Below, one piece after another: positions 1 to 9,069 of a DNA stretch of 64,000 nucleotides (the stretch's first letter is position 1; every line of letters starts with the position of its first letter). Both the position numbers and the translations under genes were made by a program. The stretch comes from an uncultured Alistipes sp. (lineage in GTDB: Bacteria > Bacteroidota > Bacteroidia > Bacteroidales > Rikenellaceae), in contig NZ_CAJTXD010000002.1 of the NCBI RefSeq assembly GCF_910580175.1, forward strand, positions 372,001 through 436,000, read 5' to 3'. The notes beneath the pieces were generated by a model. It saw only the letters and a list, made by a program, of their open reading frames with translations. It did not search any database and was not told where the DNA came from.

Positions 1-136
1 CAGAAAAACTCGGTAAAAAGCGGCGGAGTCAAGAATAAATGATTGCTTTTTTATGAAGGCGCCTATGAAGATTCTGCTATGCCAATTCCCGGACGATGCG
101 GTTGTTCATGCGTCCGGTTTCTGGCCGCCGCCCGGT

Positions 137-1387
137 TCAATCGTTTCCTGTTTCTTCGAATTTATAGAGTTGGTCGCCGCGCCGGATCACTCCCGGGGTG
201 CGGATGGAGCAGAGGTGTCCCTGTACGACGCTCGTCACGGGCGAGCCGTCGGGGCCGTGCAGCTCCTCCAGCCGTTGTTCTGCCACGCCTGTGGTCGCTC
301 CCATGAAGAAGATCTCCTCGCCCCGATGCAGCGGTGCCGCTTCGATCAGCACTTCGGCCACGGAAAGTTTCTTGAAGAAGTTCGTCACTTTACCCACGTA
401 GACCTTGCGGCGCGTGGCGGCCGATCCGTAATGGGTGCTGTGTTCGGCGACCGGGTGCCCTGCATAGTAGCCTTCCCAGAATCCGCGGTTGAAGACTGTG
501 CGCAGGCGTTCTTTCAGTTCGGCGGCCCGTTCGGGCGTGTAGGTGTCGGTCTCGATCGCCCGCAAGGCGTCGTCGTAGCATTCCACCACGCGTTTCACGT
601 ATTCCGCACCCCGGGCGCGCCCCTCGATCTTGAGCACGCGCACGCCGGCGTCGACGAAACGGTCGAGGAAGTCGATCGTACAGAGGTCTTTGGGCGACAA
701 TACGTATTGCCCGTCGATGTCCAGCGCCGCACCGCTCTCCTGATCGGTCACGGTGTATTTGCGGCGGCACAGCTGGCGGCAGGCACCGCGGTTGGCCGAG
801 CACCCCGTTTCGTAGAGCGAGAGGTAGCATTTGCCCGAAATAGACATGCAGAGCGCCCCGTGGGCGAACATCTCGATTTCGACCAGCTCGCCCCGCGGGC
901 CGCGGATGTCGTTTTCCTCGATTTCCCGATGGATGCGCGCCACCTGCTCCAGCGTCAGTTCGCGGGCCAGCACCACCGTGTCGGCCCACTGCGAGAAGAA
1001 CTTCACGGCTTCGGAATTCGATATGTTGCTCTGGGTCGATATGTGCACCTCCACGCCGATGCGGCGGGCATAGAGTATGGCGGCCATGTCGGTGGCGATG
1101 ATGGCGTCCACGCCCTCGGCCTTGGCGCGGTCGATCACTTCGTGGACGGCGGCGATTTCGTCTTCGTAGACGATCGTGTTGACCGTCAGGTAGGCTTTCA
1201 GACCTGCGGCATGGGCCGTCGCGACGATCCGCGTCAGGTCGTCTTCCGTGAAGTTGGCTGCCGAAGCAGCGCGCATGTTCAGGCGTCCGATCCCGAAGTA
1301 GACCGAGTCGGCGCCGGCCTGGATCGCGGCCGCCAGCGCTTCGTACGACCCCACAGGAGCCATGATTTCGATATCTTTGCGTTGCAT
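137..1387 (-). CDS. Peptidase U32 family protein (TrhP/YegQ-like)
   Basis: 416 aa. The family signature lies at residues 172-190 (EMFAHGALCMSISGKCYLS), followed by a cysteine-rich stretch CSANRGACRQLC that fits an iron-sulfur site. The N-terminus (APVGSYEALAAAIQAGADS) is the usual TIM-barrel start. In Escherichia coli the U32 proteins TrhP/YegQ and partners use prephenate to hydroxylate uridine 34 of tRNAs, and others in the family were first called collagenases. A tRNA-modification role is more likely here than proteolysis, but Bacteroidota carry several paralogues and I cannot say which this is. It lies 65 bp downstream of the polyprenyl synthase gene on the same strand and may be co-transcribed with it. 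Confidence 0.9.
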   Translation of the reverse strand: MQRKDIEIMAPVGSYEALAAAIQAGADSVYFGIGRLNMRAASAANFTEDDLTRIVATAHAAGLKAYLTVNTIVYEDEIAAVHEVIDRAKAEGVDAIIATDMAAILYARRIGVEVHISTQSNISNSEAVKFFSQWADTVVLARELTLEQVARIHREIEENDIRGPRGELVEIEMFAHGALCMSISGKCYLSLYETGCSANRGACRQLCRRKYTVTDQESGAALDIDGQYVLSPKDLCTIDFLDRFVDAGVRVLKIEGRARGAEYVKRVVECYDDALRAIETDTYTPERAAELKERLRTVFNRGFWEGYYAGHPVAEHSTHYGSAATRRKVYVGKVTNFFKKLSVAEVLIEAAPLHRGEEIFFMGATTGVAEQRLEELHGPDGSPVTSVVQGHLCSIRTPGVIRRGDQLYKFEETGND

Positions 1388-1452
1388 TTCCGGAATGTTG
1401 CTTGGATCGCCCGGCTGAATAGGAATGCGGGGCCGGTTCGGAACGGTTCTTC

Positions 1453-2424
1453 CTATTTGTTTCGGCCCAGCAGACCGATGGCGAATTCGCGCAGGGGGGC
1501 GGTGCGTACAACGTCGGCCGAGAGGGTGTCGAGCTGGGCGAGCGCCCGCTCGAACCGCAGCTCGATCTGCTGTTCAGCCAGATGGGGTACATCGAGCCGG
1601 TCGTAGATGGCTTTGACGGAAGCGATTTTCTGCTCGGCGGCCATTCGGTTGTCGGCGAGCAGGTTGCGCAGTTCTTCGCGCGTCGTCTCGTCTGCATGGC
1701 TCATCGCCGTGACGGTCAGGAAGGTTTTCTTGCCTTCCAGGATGTCGCCGCCGATGGCTTTGCCCAGTCGTTCGTCGCCGTAGCTGTCCAGCAGATCGTC
1801 CTGCAACTGGAACGCCAGCCCCAGTTCGATGGCGAAACGCCGGAGCCTGCGGCAGTCTTCGTCCGGAGCGCCGCCCAGCATGGCGCCGATGCTCACGGCA
1901 CCGGCAAGCAGTACCGAAGTTTTCAGCTCGATCATGTGCATGTATTCGACTACCGAAACTTTCTGTTTCTCCTCGAAATCCATGTCGTACTGCTGGCCCT
2001 CGCATACTTCGAGAGCCATTTCGTTGAACGCCGCCAGCACCTTCGGCACCTGCGCCGCGGGCAGCATGCCCAGCAGCCGGTAGGCGTAGATCAGCATCGC
2101 GTCGCCCGAAAGGATCGCCACGTTGCGGCCCCACTTGGCATAGACCGAGGGCTTGCCGCGCCGGATGGCGGCGTTGTCCATGATGTCGTCGTGCAGCAGC
2201 GTGAAGTTGTGGAACACCTCGATGGCCGCCGCTGCGGGCAATGCCTGCTGGACGTTCTCGTCGAAGATCGCATAGGACAGCAGCGTGAGCATCGGGCGCA
2301 GCCGCTTGCCGCCTCCGGCCAGCGAATAGCCGATCGGAGCGTAGAGGAGTTGCGGTTCGGCCGGGAAGTCGGTTTGGGCCAGGTAGTGTTCGAAGAGGGT
2401 TTGCAGCTGCTCGTTGGTCTTCAT
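1453..2424 (-). CDS. Polyprenyl diphosphate synthase
   Basis: 323 aa trans-isoprenyl diphosphate synthase. Both aspartate-rich Mg-diphosphate motifs are present: first DDIMD at residues 79-83, second in QLQDDLLDSYGD near residue 215. The GGGKRLRP substrate-binding segment is at about 37-44. It condenses isopentenyl diphosphate with an allylic diphosphate in the cytoplasm, making precursors for quinones or undecaprenyl carriers. Whether it makes FPP, GGPP or longer chains cannot be settled by eye. The start ATG is complement 2422-2424. It is divergent from the ROK kinase gene across about 150 bp that hold that gene's promoter. Confidence 0.9.
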   Translation of the reverse strand: MKTNEQLQTLFEHYLAQTDFPAEPQLLYAPIGYSLAGGGKRLRPMLTLLSYAIFDENVQQALPAAAAIEVFHNFTLLHDDIMDNAAIRRGKPSVYAKWGRNVAILSGDAMLIYAYRLLGMLPAAQVPKVLAAFNEMALEVCEGQQYDMDFEEKQKVSVVEYMHMIELKTSVLLAGAVSIGAMLGGAPDEDCRRLRRFAIELGLAFQLQDDLLDSYGDERLGKAIGGDILEGKKTFLTVTAMSHADETTREELRNLLADNRMAAEQKIASVKAIYDRLDVPHLAEQQIELRFERALAQLDTLSADVVRTAPLREFAIGLLGRNK

Positions 2425-2466
2425 GATTTTTCCGGTTCAGAATTCGCCCCAAAATTAGGAAAAAAA

Positions 2467-2497
2467 GTTGGGAGTTGCCGAATTTTTCGTATCTTTG
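2467..2497 (+). promoter_or_regulatory. Bacteroidota-type promoter for the ROK kinase
   Basis: GTTG (2467-2470), a 19-bp spacer and TATCTTTG (2490-2497) match the TTTG/N19-21/TAnnTTTG consensus of the Bacteroidota primary sigma factor. A second TATCTTTG at 2557-2564, just before the ATG, has no good -33 partner. Confidence 0.6.
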
Positions 2498-2572
2498 TAA
2501 GAAAAGGGCAGAGGGCGAAGCTGTCTGTTGCCTTATGTTGCTTTCTTTCGAATCCATATCTTTGAACGCATT

Positions 2573-3577
2573 ATGAAAAAACTCGTTATCGGCATCGACA
2601 TCGGCGGTACCAATACGGCTTTCGGTTTGGTCGACGAGCAGGGCGACCTCTATGCCGAATCGGTCATCTCGACCAAAAAATATCCTTATTTCGACGATTA
2701 TCCGGCTTACGTGCAGGATTTGTGCGATGCGATGCGGGCCTTGGCCGACAGCCTCTCGTTCGATTACGAGCTGGCCGGCATCGGCATCGGTGCGCCCAAT
2801 GCCAATTATCATCGCGGGACGATCGAAAATCCGGCCAACTTGTGGAAGTTCCGCGACGACGAGAAAAATCCCGATGAGAGCCGCCGCATCTTCACGCTGG
2901 TCGACGACATCGCCCGCAATTTCAACGGCGTGTGTACGTTGATGACCAACGATGCCAATGCTGCCACCATCGGCGAAATGGTTTATGGCAATGCCAAGGG
3001 CATGCGCGATTTCGTCATGATTACGCTTGGCACCGGTTTGGGATCGGGGTTCGTCGCTAACGGCAAGATGATCTACGGACACGACGGTTTCGCCGGCGAG
3101 TTCGGCCATGTCATCGTCGAGCGCGACGGCCGGCAGTGCGGCTGCGGACGTCGCGGGTGTCTGGAGGCTTATGTTTCGGCGACGGGCATCAAGCGGACGG
3201 TATTCGAGTTGATGGCCAAGATGTCGGAGCCGAGCAAGCTGCGCGACATCGCTTTCAGCGACCTCGACGCTTCGATGATTTCGGTGGCCGCCGAGCAGGG
3301 CGATCCCGTTGCCAAAGAGGCTTTCCGTTTCACGGGCGAATTGCTGGGGCGTGCGCTGGCCGATGTCGTGACGGTCACTTCGCCCGAGGCGATCTTTCTT
3401 TTCGGAGGACTTTCCAAGGCCGGGAAGCTGATCTTCGAACCTACACAATGGTATATGGAGGAAAATATGATGTTTTTCTTCAAAAACAAGGTCAAGATTT
3501 TACCCAGCGGCATCCAGGGCAAGAACGCTTCCATCCTCGGCGCGTCGGCGCTCATCTGGCAGGAACAGGCCAAGTAA
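2573..3577 (+). CDS. ROK family sugar kinase (glucokinase-like)
   Basis: 334 aa from ATG 2573; the frame is open further upstream, but that extension does not look like the family. The N-terminal phosphate loop IGIDIGGTNT starts near residue 6. The ROK zinc-binding segment CGCGRRGCLE is intact and preceded by the GEFGH motif, which carries the conserved His. These mark an ATP-dependent hexose kinase rather than a DNA-binding ROK repressor, because there is no N-terminal helix-turn-helix. Glucose is the usual substrate of close homologues, but N-acetylmannosamine or other hexoses are possible. It is a single-gene unit with its own promoter and a terminator at 3654. Confidence 0.88.
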   Translation: MKKLVIGIDIGGTNTAFGLVDEQGDLYAESVISTKKYPYFDDYPAYVQDLCDAMRALADSLSFDYELAGIGIGAPNANYHRGTIENPANLWKFRDDEKNPDESRRIFTLVDDIARNFNGVCTLMTNDANAATIGEMVYGNAKGMRDFVMITLGTGLGSGFVANGKMIYGHDGFAGEFGHVIVERDGRQCGCGRRGCLEAYVSATGIKRTVFELMAKMSEPSKLRDIAFSDLDASMISVAAEQGDPVAKEAFRFTGELLGRALADVVTVTSPEAIFLFGGLSKAGKLIFEPTQWYMEENMMFFFKNKVKILPSGIQGKNASILGASALIWQEQAK

Positions 3578-3653
3578 TGGCGGGCGGCAGTTCCGCCGTG
3601 GTGCGGGACGGATGCCGGTTGGCTTTGCTTTAGGGTATATAGCGCTTGTTTTC

Positions 3654-3687
3654 AGGGGCTTCCGTGCAGGAGGCCCTTCTTTTTTTT
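3654..3687 (+). terminator. Rho-independent terminator after ROK kinase
   Basis: AGGGGCTTCC pairs with GGAGGCCCTT (one wobble and one end mismatch) across a 6-nt loop, and a run of T follows. Confidence 0.75.
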
Positions 3688-3797
3688 GTGCAGCGTTTGT
3701 GCGGACGCCTGGCCGGGGTAGTTTTGTTGCCCTGCAATCTTTTGATTTTTAGTGGGTTGTTTTTGAATGCACAGGGTCGGAGATTTGTGCGGATTTG

Positions 3798-3829
3798 TTT
3801 GGCTGAGAAAATAAATTGATGTAATTTTG
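3798..3829 (+). promoter_or_regulatory. Bacteroidota-type promoter for the polysaccharide export operon
   Basis: TTTG at 3798-3801, a 20-bp spacer and TAATTTTG at 3822-3829 give a full match to the consensus, 84 bp upstream of the export gene ATG. Confidence 0.7.
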
Positions 3830-3912
3830 CAATCTTAGACAAAGAATTCGTCGTGGCTTTGCTGGCTGCAAGTTCGGCAGGGGCCGCAAAAAGTGAAAAT
3901 ATTTGCAATCGT

Positions 3913-6480
3913 ATGAATCATAGATTTTTATTCGTCTTCATCGCATTGGTTTGTCTGGCCGGGAGCGCACAAGCCCAGATGACCGATAACCAGGTAATGG
4001 AGTATGTCGTCCAAGGATTGAGTGCAGGCAAAAGCCAGCAGCAGATCGGCAAGGAATTGCTTATCCGCGGCGTGTCGATGAGCCAGATCGAGAAACTGAA
4101 GAAGCGCTATGAAGAGAGCGGTGCGGATATTACCGCACTTTCGCAGGGTTCGGATTTGCGCGGCACGACTTCTTCCAGCCAGAGCACGATGCTCGGGTCG
4201 CAGCGTTCGGATCTGTTCCGCGATGTCTCGAACGATGATTCGGATAGAGTGCCGTCGTCGCAGAACGGCTATTTGCAAACGCAGCAAGGTTATTTGCAGA
4301 ATGCGAAGAAGACCGGCATATCGTCGGATGCCAATGCACTCGACCCCGAGTTGTTGGCCTTGGGCATGGAGTCGGACATGGAGATGGACAAGAGGATGGT
4401 GCAGCCGCGCGATACGGTCGACGAGAACCCTATCTTCGGCCGCAATATCTTCAGCAGCAAATACCTCTCTTTCGAGCCGAACGCCAACATGGCCACGCCC
4501 GAAAACTATCGGCTCGGGCCGGGCGACGAGGTAATCATCGACATCTGGGGTGCCAATGAGGACAATATCCGCAAGATCATTTCTCCCGAAGGCAGCATCA
4601 TGGTCACGCAGATCGGACCGGTCTATCTCAATGGGCTGACTGTGGCCGAGGCCGGGAAGAAGATACGCGGGATTTTCGCCCGCAAGTATGCTGGTGTCTC
4701 GGGCGAGCATCCCGAGTCCGAGGTGCAGGTTACGCTGGGCCAGATCCGCACGATCCTTATCCACGTGATGGGTGAGGTCGAGGTGCCGGGCACCTATCGT
4801 CTGACGTCGTTCGCTTCGGTATTCCATGCGCTATACATGGCCGGCGGCGTCACGCGCATCGGTACGCTCCGCAATGTGGAGGTCTTGCGCAACGGGCGGC
4901 GGTTCGCCGTGCTGGATGTCTACGACTTCATCTTCGGGGGCAAGTTTTCGAACGACATCCGCCTGGAGGAGGGCGACGTGATTCTGGTCGCGCCCTACGG
5001 CAAGCTGGTCGATGTCCAGGGCAAGGTAAAACGTCCCATGTTCTACGAAGCCAAGGCGGGCGAGAGTTTGCAGACGCTCATCGACTATGCCGGCGGCTTT
5101 GCCGGCGATGCCTATACCAAGGAGGTGCGCGTGGTGCGCCGTTCGGGCCGCGAGCATGAGTTTTTCTCGGTTCCGGCCGCTTCGTTCGGTTCGTTCGTGT
5201 TGGAGAACGGCGACGAGGTGGAGGTCGACGCCGTGTTGGATCGCTTCGCCAACCGGGTCGAGGTGCGTGGGGCGGTCTTGCGTCCCGGGATGTACGAGTT
5301 GTGCGACGACATGAACACCGTAGGACAGTTGGTCGCCCGAGCCGAAGGATTGAAGGAGGAGGCGTTCCTGACGCGTGCTCTGCTCTACCGCGAGCGCGAC
5401 GATCTGTTGTTGCGGATGATCGCCGTCGATCTGGCGGGCATCTTGAACGGCACGGCGTCGGACGTGCCCTTGCAGCGTAACGACGTGCTGGTTATTCCCA
5501 GCCGTCACGATTTGCAGGAGGAGGGGCCGTTTACCATCGGCGGACAGATCGCACGGCCCGGGGAGTATCCCTACGTGGAAAACATGACGCTCGAAGATCT
5601 GATCATGCAGGCCGGAGGTCTGCTGGATGGCGCCTCCACGGTGCGCGTGGAGGTCTCGCGGCGTCTGAAGAACACCAAGAGCACCGTGGCGACCAACGAT
5701 CTGAGCCAGGTTTTCATCTTTTCGATCAAGGACGGTTTCGTGGTCGACGGCAATGCCGAATTCGTGTTGGAGCCGTTCGATGTCGTGACTGTGCGCCGTA
5801 GTCCCGCCTACCAGGAGCAGCGGTCGGTAACCGTCTCGGGCGAGGTGGTTTTCGACGGCGACTATACGTTGGTGCATAAGAACGAACGCATTTCCGATTT
5901 GGTGCGCCGGGCCGGCGGCGTTACCAACGATGCTTATCTGCGGGGCGGACGTCTGACCCGCCGCATGAACGAGGAGGAGCGGCAGTTGCGCGACGACGTG
6001 TTGCGCATGGCCCGGCTCAACGGGGGAAAAGACTCGTTGTCGGTGGATAAGTTGACCGAGAATGACCTCTATACCGTGGGTATCGAGTTGGACAAGGCGC
6101 TGGCCAATCCTGGGTCGGATTACGACATGGTGTTGCGCGAGGGCGACAACCTGTTCGTGCCCGAGTACGTCAGCACCGTGAAGATTACCGGCGAGGTCAT
6201 GCGTCCCAATACGGTGCTTTATTCCAAGTCGAAGAAATTCAAGGATTATATCGACTTGGCGGGCGGCTATGCCACCCGGGCCAAGCGCGGCCGGGCATAT
6301 ATCGTTTACATGAACGGCATGATTTCCCGGAAGAAGAACAAGATCGAGCCGGGATGCGAAATCGTCGTGCCCAGCAAGCGCGATCGTCCGGGGTTGGGTG
6401 TGACGCAGATCATGGGCTTGGCCACTTCGGCCGCATCGTTGGGTACGATGGCGGCAAGCATTGCGAACTTGGCCAAATAG
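3913..6480 (+). CDS. SLBB-domain polysaccharide export outer-membrane protein (Wza-like)
   Basis: 855 aa from ATG 3913, chosen because it opens with a clear signal peptide (MNHRFLFVFIALVCLAGSAQAQ region). A Ser/Gln-rich segment of about 150 residues is followed by the Poly_export domain (LGPGDEVIIDIWG near residue 200). After it come several SLBB/soluble-ligand-binding repeats, each starting with a VxGEVxxPGxYxL-like strand (VMGEVEVPGTYRL, IGGQIARPGEYPY, VSGEVVFDGDYTL, ITGEVMRPNTVLY). The family forms the outer-membrane exit channel for capsule or exopolysaccharide. It is followed at 50 bp by a Wzz-like gene, the usual partner. No glycosyltransferases are nearby, so the sugar it exports must be built from another locus. 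Confidence 0.92.
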   Translation: MNHRFLFVFIALVCLAGSAQAQMTDNQVMEYVVQGLSAGKSQQQIGKELLIRGVSMSQIEKLKKRYEESGADITALSQGSDLRGTTSSSQSTMLGSQRSDLFRDVSNDDSDRVPSSQNGYLQTQQGYLQNAKKTGISSDANALDPELLALGMESDMEMDKRMVQPRDTVDENPIFGRNIFSSKYLSFEPNANMATPENYRLGPGDEVIIDIWGANEDNIRKIISPEGSIMVTQIGPVYLNGLTVAEAGKKIRGIFARKYAGVSGEHPESEVQVTLGQIRTILIHVMGEVEVPGTYRLTSFASVFHALYMAGGVTRIGTLRNVEVLRNGRRFAVLDVYDFIFGGKFSNDIRLEEGDVILVAPYGKLVDVQGKVKRPMFYEAKAGESLQTLIDYAGGFAGDAYTKEVRVVRRSGREHEFFSVPAASFGSFVLENGDEVEVDAVLDRFANRVEVRGAVLRPGMYELCDDMNTVGQLVARAEGLKEEAFLTRALLYRERDDLLLRMIAVDLAGILNGTASDVPLQRNDVLVIPSRHDLQEEGPFTIGGQIARPGEYPYVENMTLEDLIMQAGGLLDGASTVRVEVSRRLKNTKSTVATNDLSQVFIFSIKDGFVVDGNAEFVLEPFDVVTVRRSPAYQEQRSVTVSGEVVFDGDYTLVHKNERISDLVRRAGGVTNDAYLRGGRLTRRMNEEERQLRDDVLRMARLNGGKDSLSVDKLTENDLYTVGIELDKALANPGSDYDMVLREGDNLFVPEYVSTVKITGEVMRPNTVLYSKSKKFKDYIDLAGGYATRAKRGRAYIVYMNGMISRKKNKIEPGCEIVVPSKRDRPGLGVTQIMGLATSAASLGTMAASIANLAK

Positions 6481-6530
6481 CCCTTTCCCGACCAACTAAC
6501 ATTACGTTCAATACGTTTACTTTACGCAGG

Positions 6531-7640
6531 ATGAACAACGAAATGCAGCAGCAGTCCGCAGGGGCGGGCGAAGAACAGGTCGATCTGTTGGAACTCGGAC
6601 GCAAGGTGTGGGCCGAGCGTCGCATGGTGTTGCGCTGGTGCGGCTACGCCGTGATCTTCGCTTTGGCCGTTGCGTTTAGCATCCCCAAAGAATACACTGT
6701 CGAGACTACGTTGGCGCCCGAAACTTCCGACGGGAAAAATTCCTTGAGCGGACTGGGGTCGCTGGCCAGTCTGGCCGGCATCAACGTAGGTAGTTTGGGC
6801 AGCAGTTCCGATGCCGTCTATCCCGATCTTTATCCCGATATCGTGGCGTCGGTGCCGTTTCTTGTCGAGCTTTTCGATGTGCAGGTCGTCGCGCACGACG
6901 GCGATTTGCAGACGGACATCTCTGATTATGTGAATAATCACATCCGCAGTCCTTGGTGGCACATGCTGTTGCAGGCGCCGTTCCGGGCCTTGAAGGGAAT
7001 CCGATCGTTGTTGGGCGGCGATGCTTCCGAAGGGGCGGCTGGGGTCGACATATTCCGGTTGACCCGGGAGCAGGCCGACGTCGTTCGTGCGCTCGACAAG
7101 CGGATCGCTGTTTCGGTCGACAAAAAGACTTCGCTCGTCACGTTGTCCGTGACTATGCAGGATCCGGTCGTGGCTGCCATGTTGGCCGATACGGTCATGT
7201 ATAATCTTCAGAAATACATTACCGAATATCGTACCAATAAGGCCCGTAACGATCTCAAGTTCACACAGCAACTTTTCGACGAGGCGAAACGGAACTATTA
7301 TAAGGCCCAGCAGCAGTATGCACGGTATGTGGATGCTAATCAGAATATCGTGTTGCGGTCGGTGCGTACCGAGCAGGAGCGTTTGGAGAACGAAGCCGAG
7401 CTGGCTTACAATGTTTACAATCAGGTTGCCCAGCAGTTGCAGTTGTCCAAGGCCAAGGTGCAGGAGAGTACGCCCGTTTATGTGATTGTGCAGCCTGCCA
7501 CCGTGCCGCTCAGGCCTTCGGCGCCGTCGAAAATGCTGATCCTCGTGGGGTGCGTTTTCCTGGCCGGAGTGGCGGCCGTGGGGTGGATTCTTTTCGGCCG
7601 CGACTTCTATGGGAAATGCAGGAGTTGTTCTGAAGATTGA
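6531..7640 (+). CDS. Wzz-like chain-length determinant protein
   Basis: 369 aa from ATG 6531. An N-terminal membrane helix (residues about 38-57) and a C-terminal helix near residue 335 flank a large periplasmic part with coiled-coil character (residues about 200-310). The C-terminal helix is preceded by PAxVPLRPSAPSK, the proline-rich element typical of Wzz/GumC polysaccharide co-polymerases. There is no cytoplasmic tyrosine-kinase domain after the second helix, so this is the kinase-less type. It probably controls chain length together with the SLBB exporter upstream. A strong terminator follows directly. Confidence 0.88.
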   Translation: MNNEMQQQSAGAGEEQVDLLELGRKVWAERRMVLRWCGYAVIFALAVAFSIPKEYTVETTLAPETSDGKNSLSGLGSLASLAGINVGSLGSSSDAVYPDLYPDIVASVPFLVELFDVQVVAHDGDLQTDISDYVNNHIRSPWWHMLLQAPFRALKGIRSLLGGDASEGAAGVDIFRLTREQADVVRALDKRIAVSVDKKTSLVTLSVTMQDPVVAAMLADTVMYNLQKYITEYRTNKARNDLKFTQQLFDEAKRNYYKAQQQYARYVDANQNIVLRSVRTEQERLENEAELAYNVYNQVAQQLQLSKAKVQESTPVYVIVQPATVPLRPSAPSKMLILVGCVFLAGVAAVGWILFGRDFYGKCRSCSED

Positions 7641-7678
7641 GACTTTTGCGACTCTTTCCTACAATAGAAAATTCTTTG

Positions 7679-7716
7679 CCCGCCGCACAGAGGTTTGCGG
7701 CGGGTTTTTATTTTTC
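7679..7716. terminator. Bidirectional terminator between wzz-like gene and DUF2851 gene
   Basis: Perfect 9-bp stem CCCGCCGCA (7679-7687) / TGCGGCGGG (7696-7704), then TTTTTATTTTT on the plus strand. It sits between convergent genes and slightly overlaps the DUF2851 3' end. Confidence 0.8.
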
Positions 7717-8745
7717 GCTTTCGGCCGTTATTTTTTGGAGTATTCGGCGACCGACGGGGCATGCGTTGCAGCGGGGCGTTGCCGGAGGAGCGGAGCGGCG
7801 GAAGAAAATGCTTTTCTGCGGGTGCGCCCGGGCGTTCGGATCGTTGTTGCCGGGTGCGCAATATTCCGTGGCAAGTTGTAGCAGCGCCTGCGTTTCGAAC
7901 GCGTTGACCGGGGCCAGTCCCGTGTTGCGCCATGCCGTGATGTAGCGGTTTTCTTCGGCTGGGAGACGTTCGAGCAGAGCCAGGGCGTTGTCGCGCAACG
8001 TATCGTTGCCCGTATAGCTGCCGTAGGCGAATTGAAGAATGGCTACCAGGTTGATGCCGATGATGTTGGCTTTGAATGTGCCGATGCGCTTGGGTTGTTC
8101 GTCGCTCGCCGCGCCCGGAATGTAGTGCGTGCGCCAATATTCCGACGCTTCGATGCAGAAGAGTTGCCGGATGTCGTTCTCCGTGCGGCAGGCCATGGCC
8201 CGGCCCATGACGAATTCATCCTGCGTGAAGAATGCCGCGGCCTGCGCCAGACGCAACACCGGGTGGTTCGCAGGGCGGATGTTGCCCAGCTCCCATTCGT
8301 CGGGCCGCATCGGGTCGATGTCGTATTTGGCGGACAGATGTTCGAAAGTGCGCCGCAGGTCGAGCGTGTACGCGTCGTGACGGTAGAGTTCCAGCAGTCC
8401 CGAGGCGCCGAAGAACATCGCTTCCACCGCGTGCGGCGCCATGCGTTCGCGCAGCACGGCCTTGTAGGGCACGCGGCGCGCCAGCCGCAGGTAGGCTTCC
8501 TGGTTCTGGCGGTCGCCTAACGTGCGGAAGTAGAGCAGGTAGAACGTCTGATTCCAGTTTTCGTTGGCTTCGCGATGGAGTCTTTCGACCATGCGCATCT
8601 TGCGCTCCAGGCGGTCGAAAGCCAGTGCCGTGTAGATCCCGTTGCGTTGCAGCGGATCGAGTCCTGTCAGGTAACCGCCGCAGGCGCACGTCGCAGCTCC
8701 GGCCTGCAACCGTTCCAATGCTTGTCGCGCCTGCTCCGTCTCCAT
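7708..8745 (-). CDS. DUF2851 family protein, short N-terminus
   Basis: 345 aa. Recognisable DUF2851 features are the ENWNQTFYLLYFRTLGD segment, the RPANHPVLRLAQ motif, a late ANIIGINLVAILQFAYG segment and a cysteine cluster near the end (TEYC, CNACPVGRRIL). Family members in Bacteroidota are usually longer and begin with an extra N-terminal domain. Here the start ATG lies 3 bp after the stop of the MIP18 gene, so that domain is absent unless initiation is misjudged. The biochemical role is unknown. It is last in an operon with a phosphatase-family gene, sufE and the MIP18 gene. Confidence 0.8.
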   Translation of the reverse strand: METEQARQALERLQAGAATCACGGYLTGLDPLQRNGIYTALAFDRLERKMRMVERLHREANENWNQTFYLLYFRTLGDRQNQEAYLRLARRVPYKAVLRERMAPHAVEAMFFGASGLLELYRHDAYTLDLRRTFEHLSAKYDIDPMRPDEWELGNIRPANHPVLRLAQAAAFFTQDEFVMGRAMACRTENDIRQLFCIEASEYWRTHYIPGAASDEQPKRIGTFKANIIGINLVAILQFAYGSYTGNDTLRDNALALLERLPAEENRYITAWRNTGLAPVNAFETQALLQLATEYCAPGNNDPNARAHPQKSIFFRRSAPPATPRCNACPVGRRILQKITAESEK

Positions 8746-8748
8746 GGT

Positions 8749-9069
8749 TCAGAGCATGTTGAGTTCAAGCAGCGCTTCTTCCGACATCATGCTGCGATCC
8801 CACACGGGGTCGAACGTCAGAATCACGTTTACCGATTCCACGCCCGGGACTTTGCCCACTTGCATGTTGACGTCTTCGACCAGCATGTCGGCCATCGGGC
8901 AGTTGGGCGCTGTGAGGGTCATGCGGATCGTCGCCGTCCCGTCGGGCGTGTAGTCGATCTCGTAGATCAGTCCCAGGTCGTAGATGTTGACCGGGATTTC
9001 CGGGTCGTATATATTTTTGAGTGTCAGAACGATGTCTTGTTCGACTTTCAGTATCTCTTCCGGTGTCAT
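8749..9069 (-). CDS. MIP18/DUF59 family iron-sulfur assembly protein (SufT-like)
   Basis: 106 aa single-domain protein. The YDPEIPVNIYDLGLIYEI motif and the invariant cysteine in LTAPNCPMADML mark the MIP18/PaaD/SufT family, which helps place Fe-S clusters on target enzymes. Its start overlaps the stop of sufE by 4 bp (ATGA at complement 9066-9069), implying translational coupling and a joint role in Fe-S biogenesis. Confidence 0.92.
   Translation of the reverse strand: MTPEEILKVEQDIVLTLKNIYDPEIPVNIYDLGLIYEIDYTPDGTATIRMTLTAPNCPMADMLVEDVNMQVGKVPGVESVNVILTFDPVWDRSMMSEEALLELNML

Larger units (their letters stand above)
3578..3912. other. Intergenic region between ROK kinase and export gene
   Basis: 335 bp with no convincing coding sequence. 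It holds the kinase terminator near 3654 and the export-gene promoter near 3800-3829, both listed separately. The frame of the export gene is open back to 3853, but that extension lacks any family match and would hide the signal peptide. Confidence 0.6.

Noticed and set aside
53..1606. Long plus-strand open frame antisense to the U32 gene
   Set aside because: Composition rich in His, Arg, Val and Phe without domain sense; a shadow of the GC-rich gene on the other strand.
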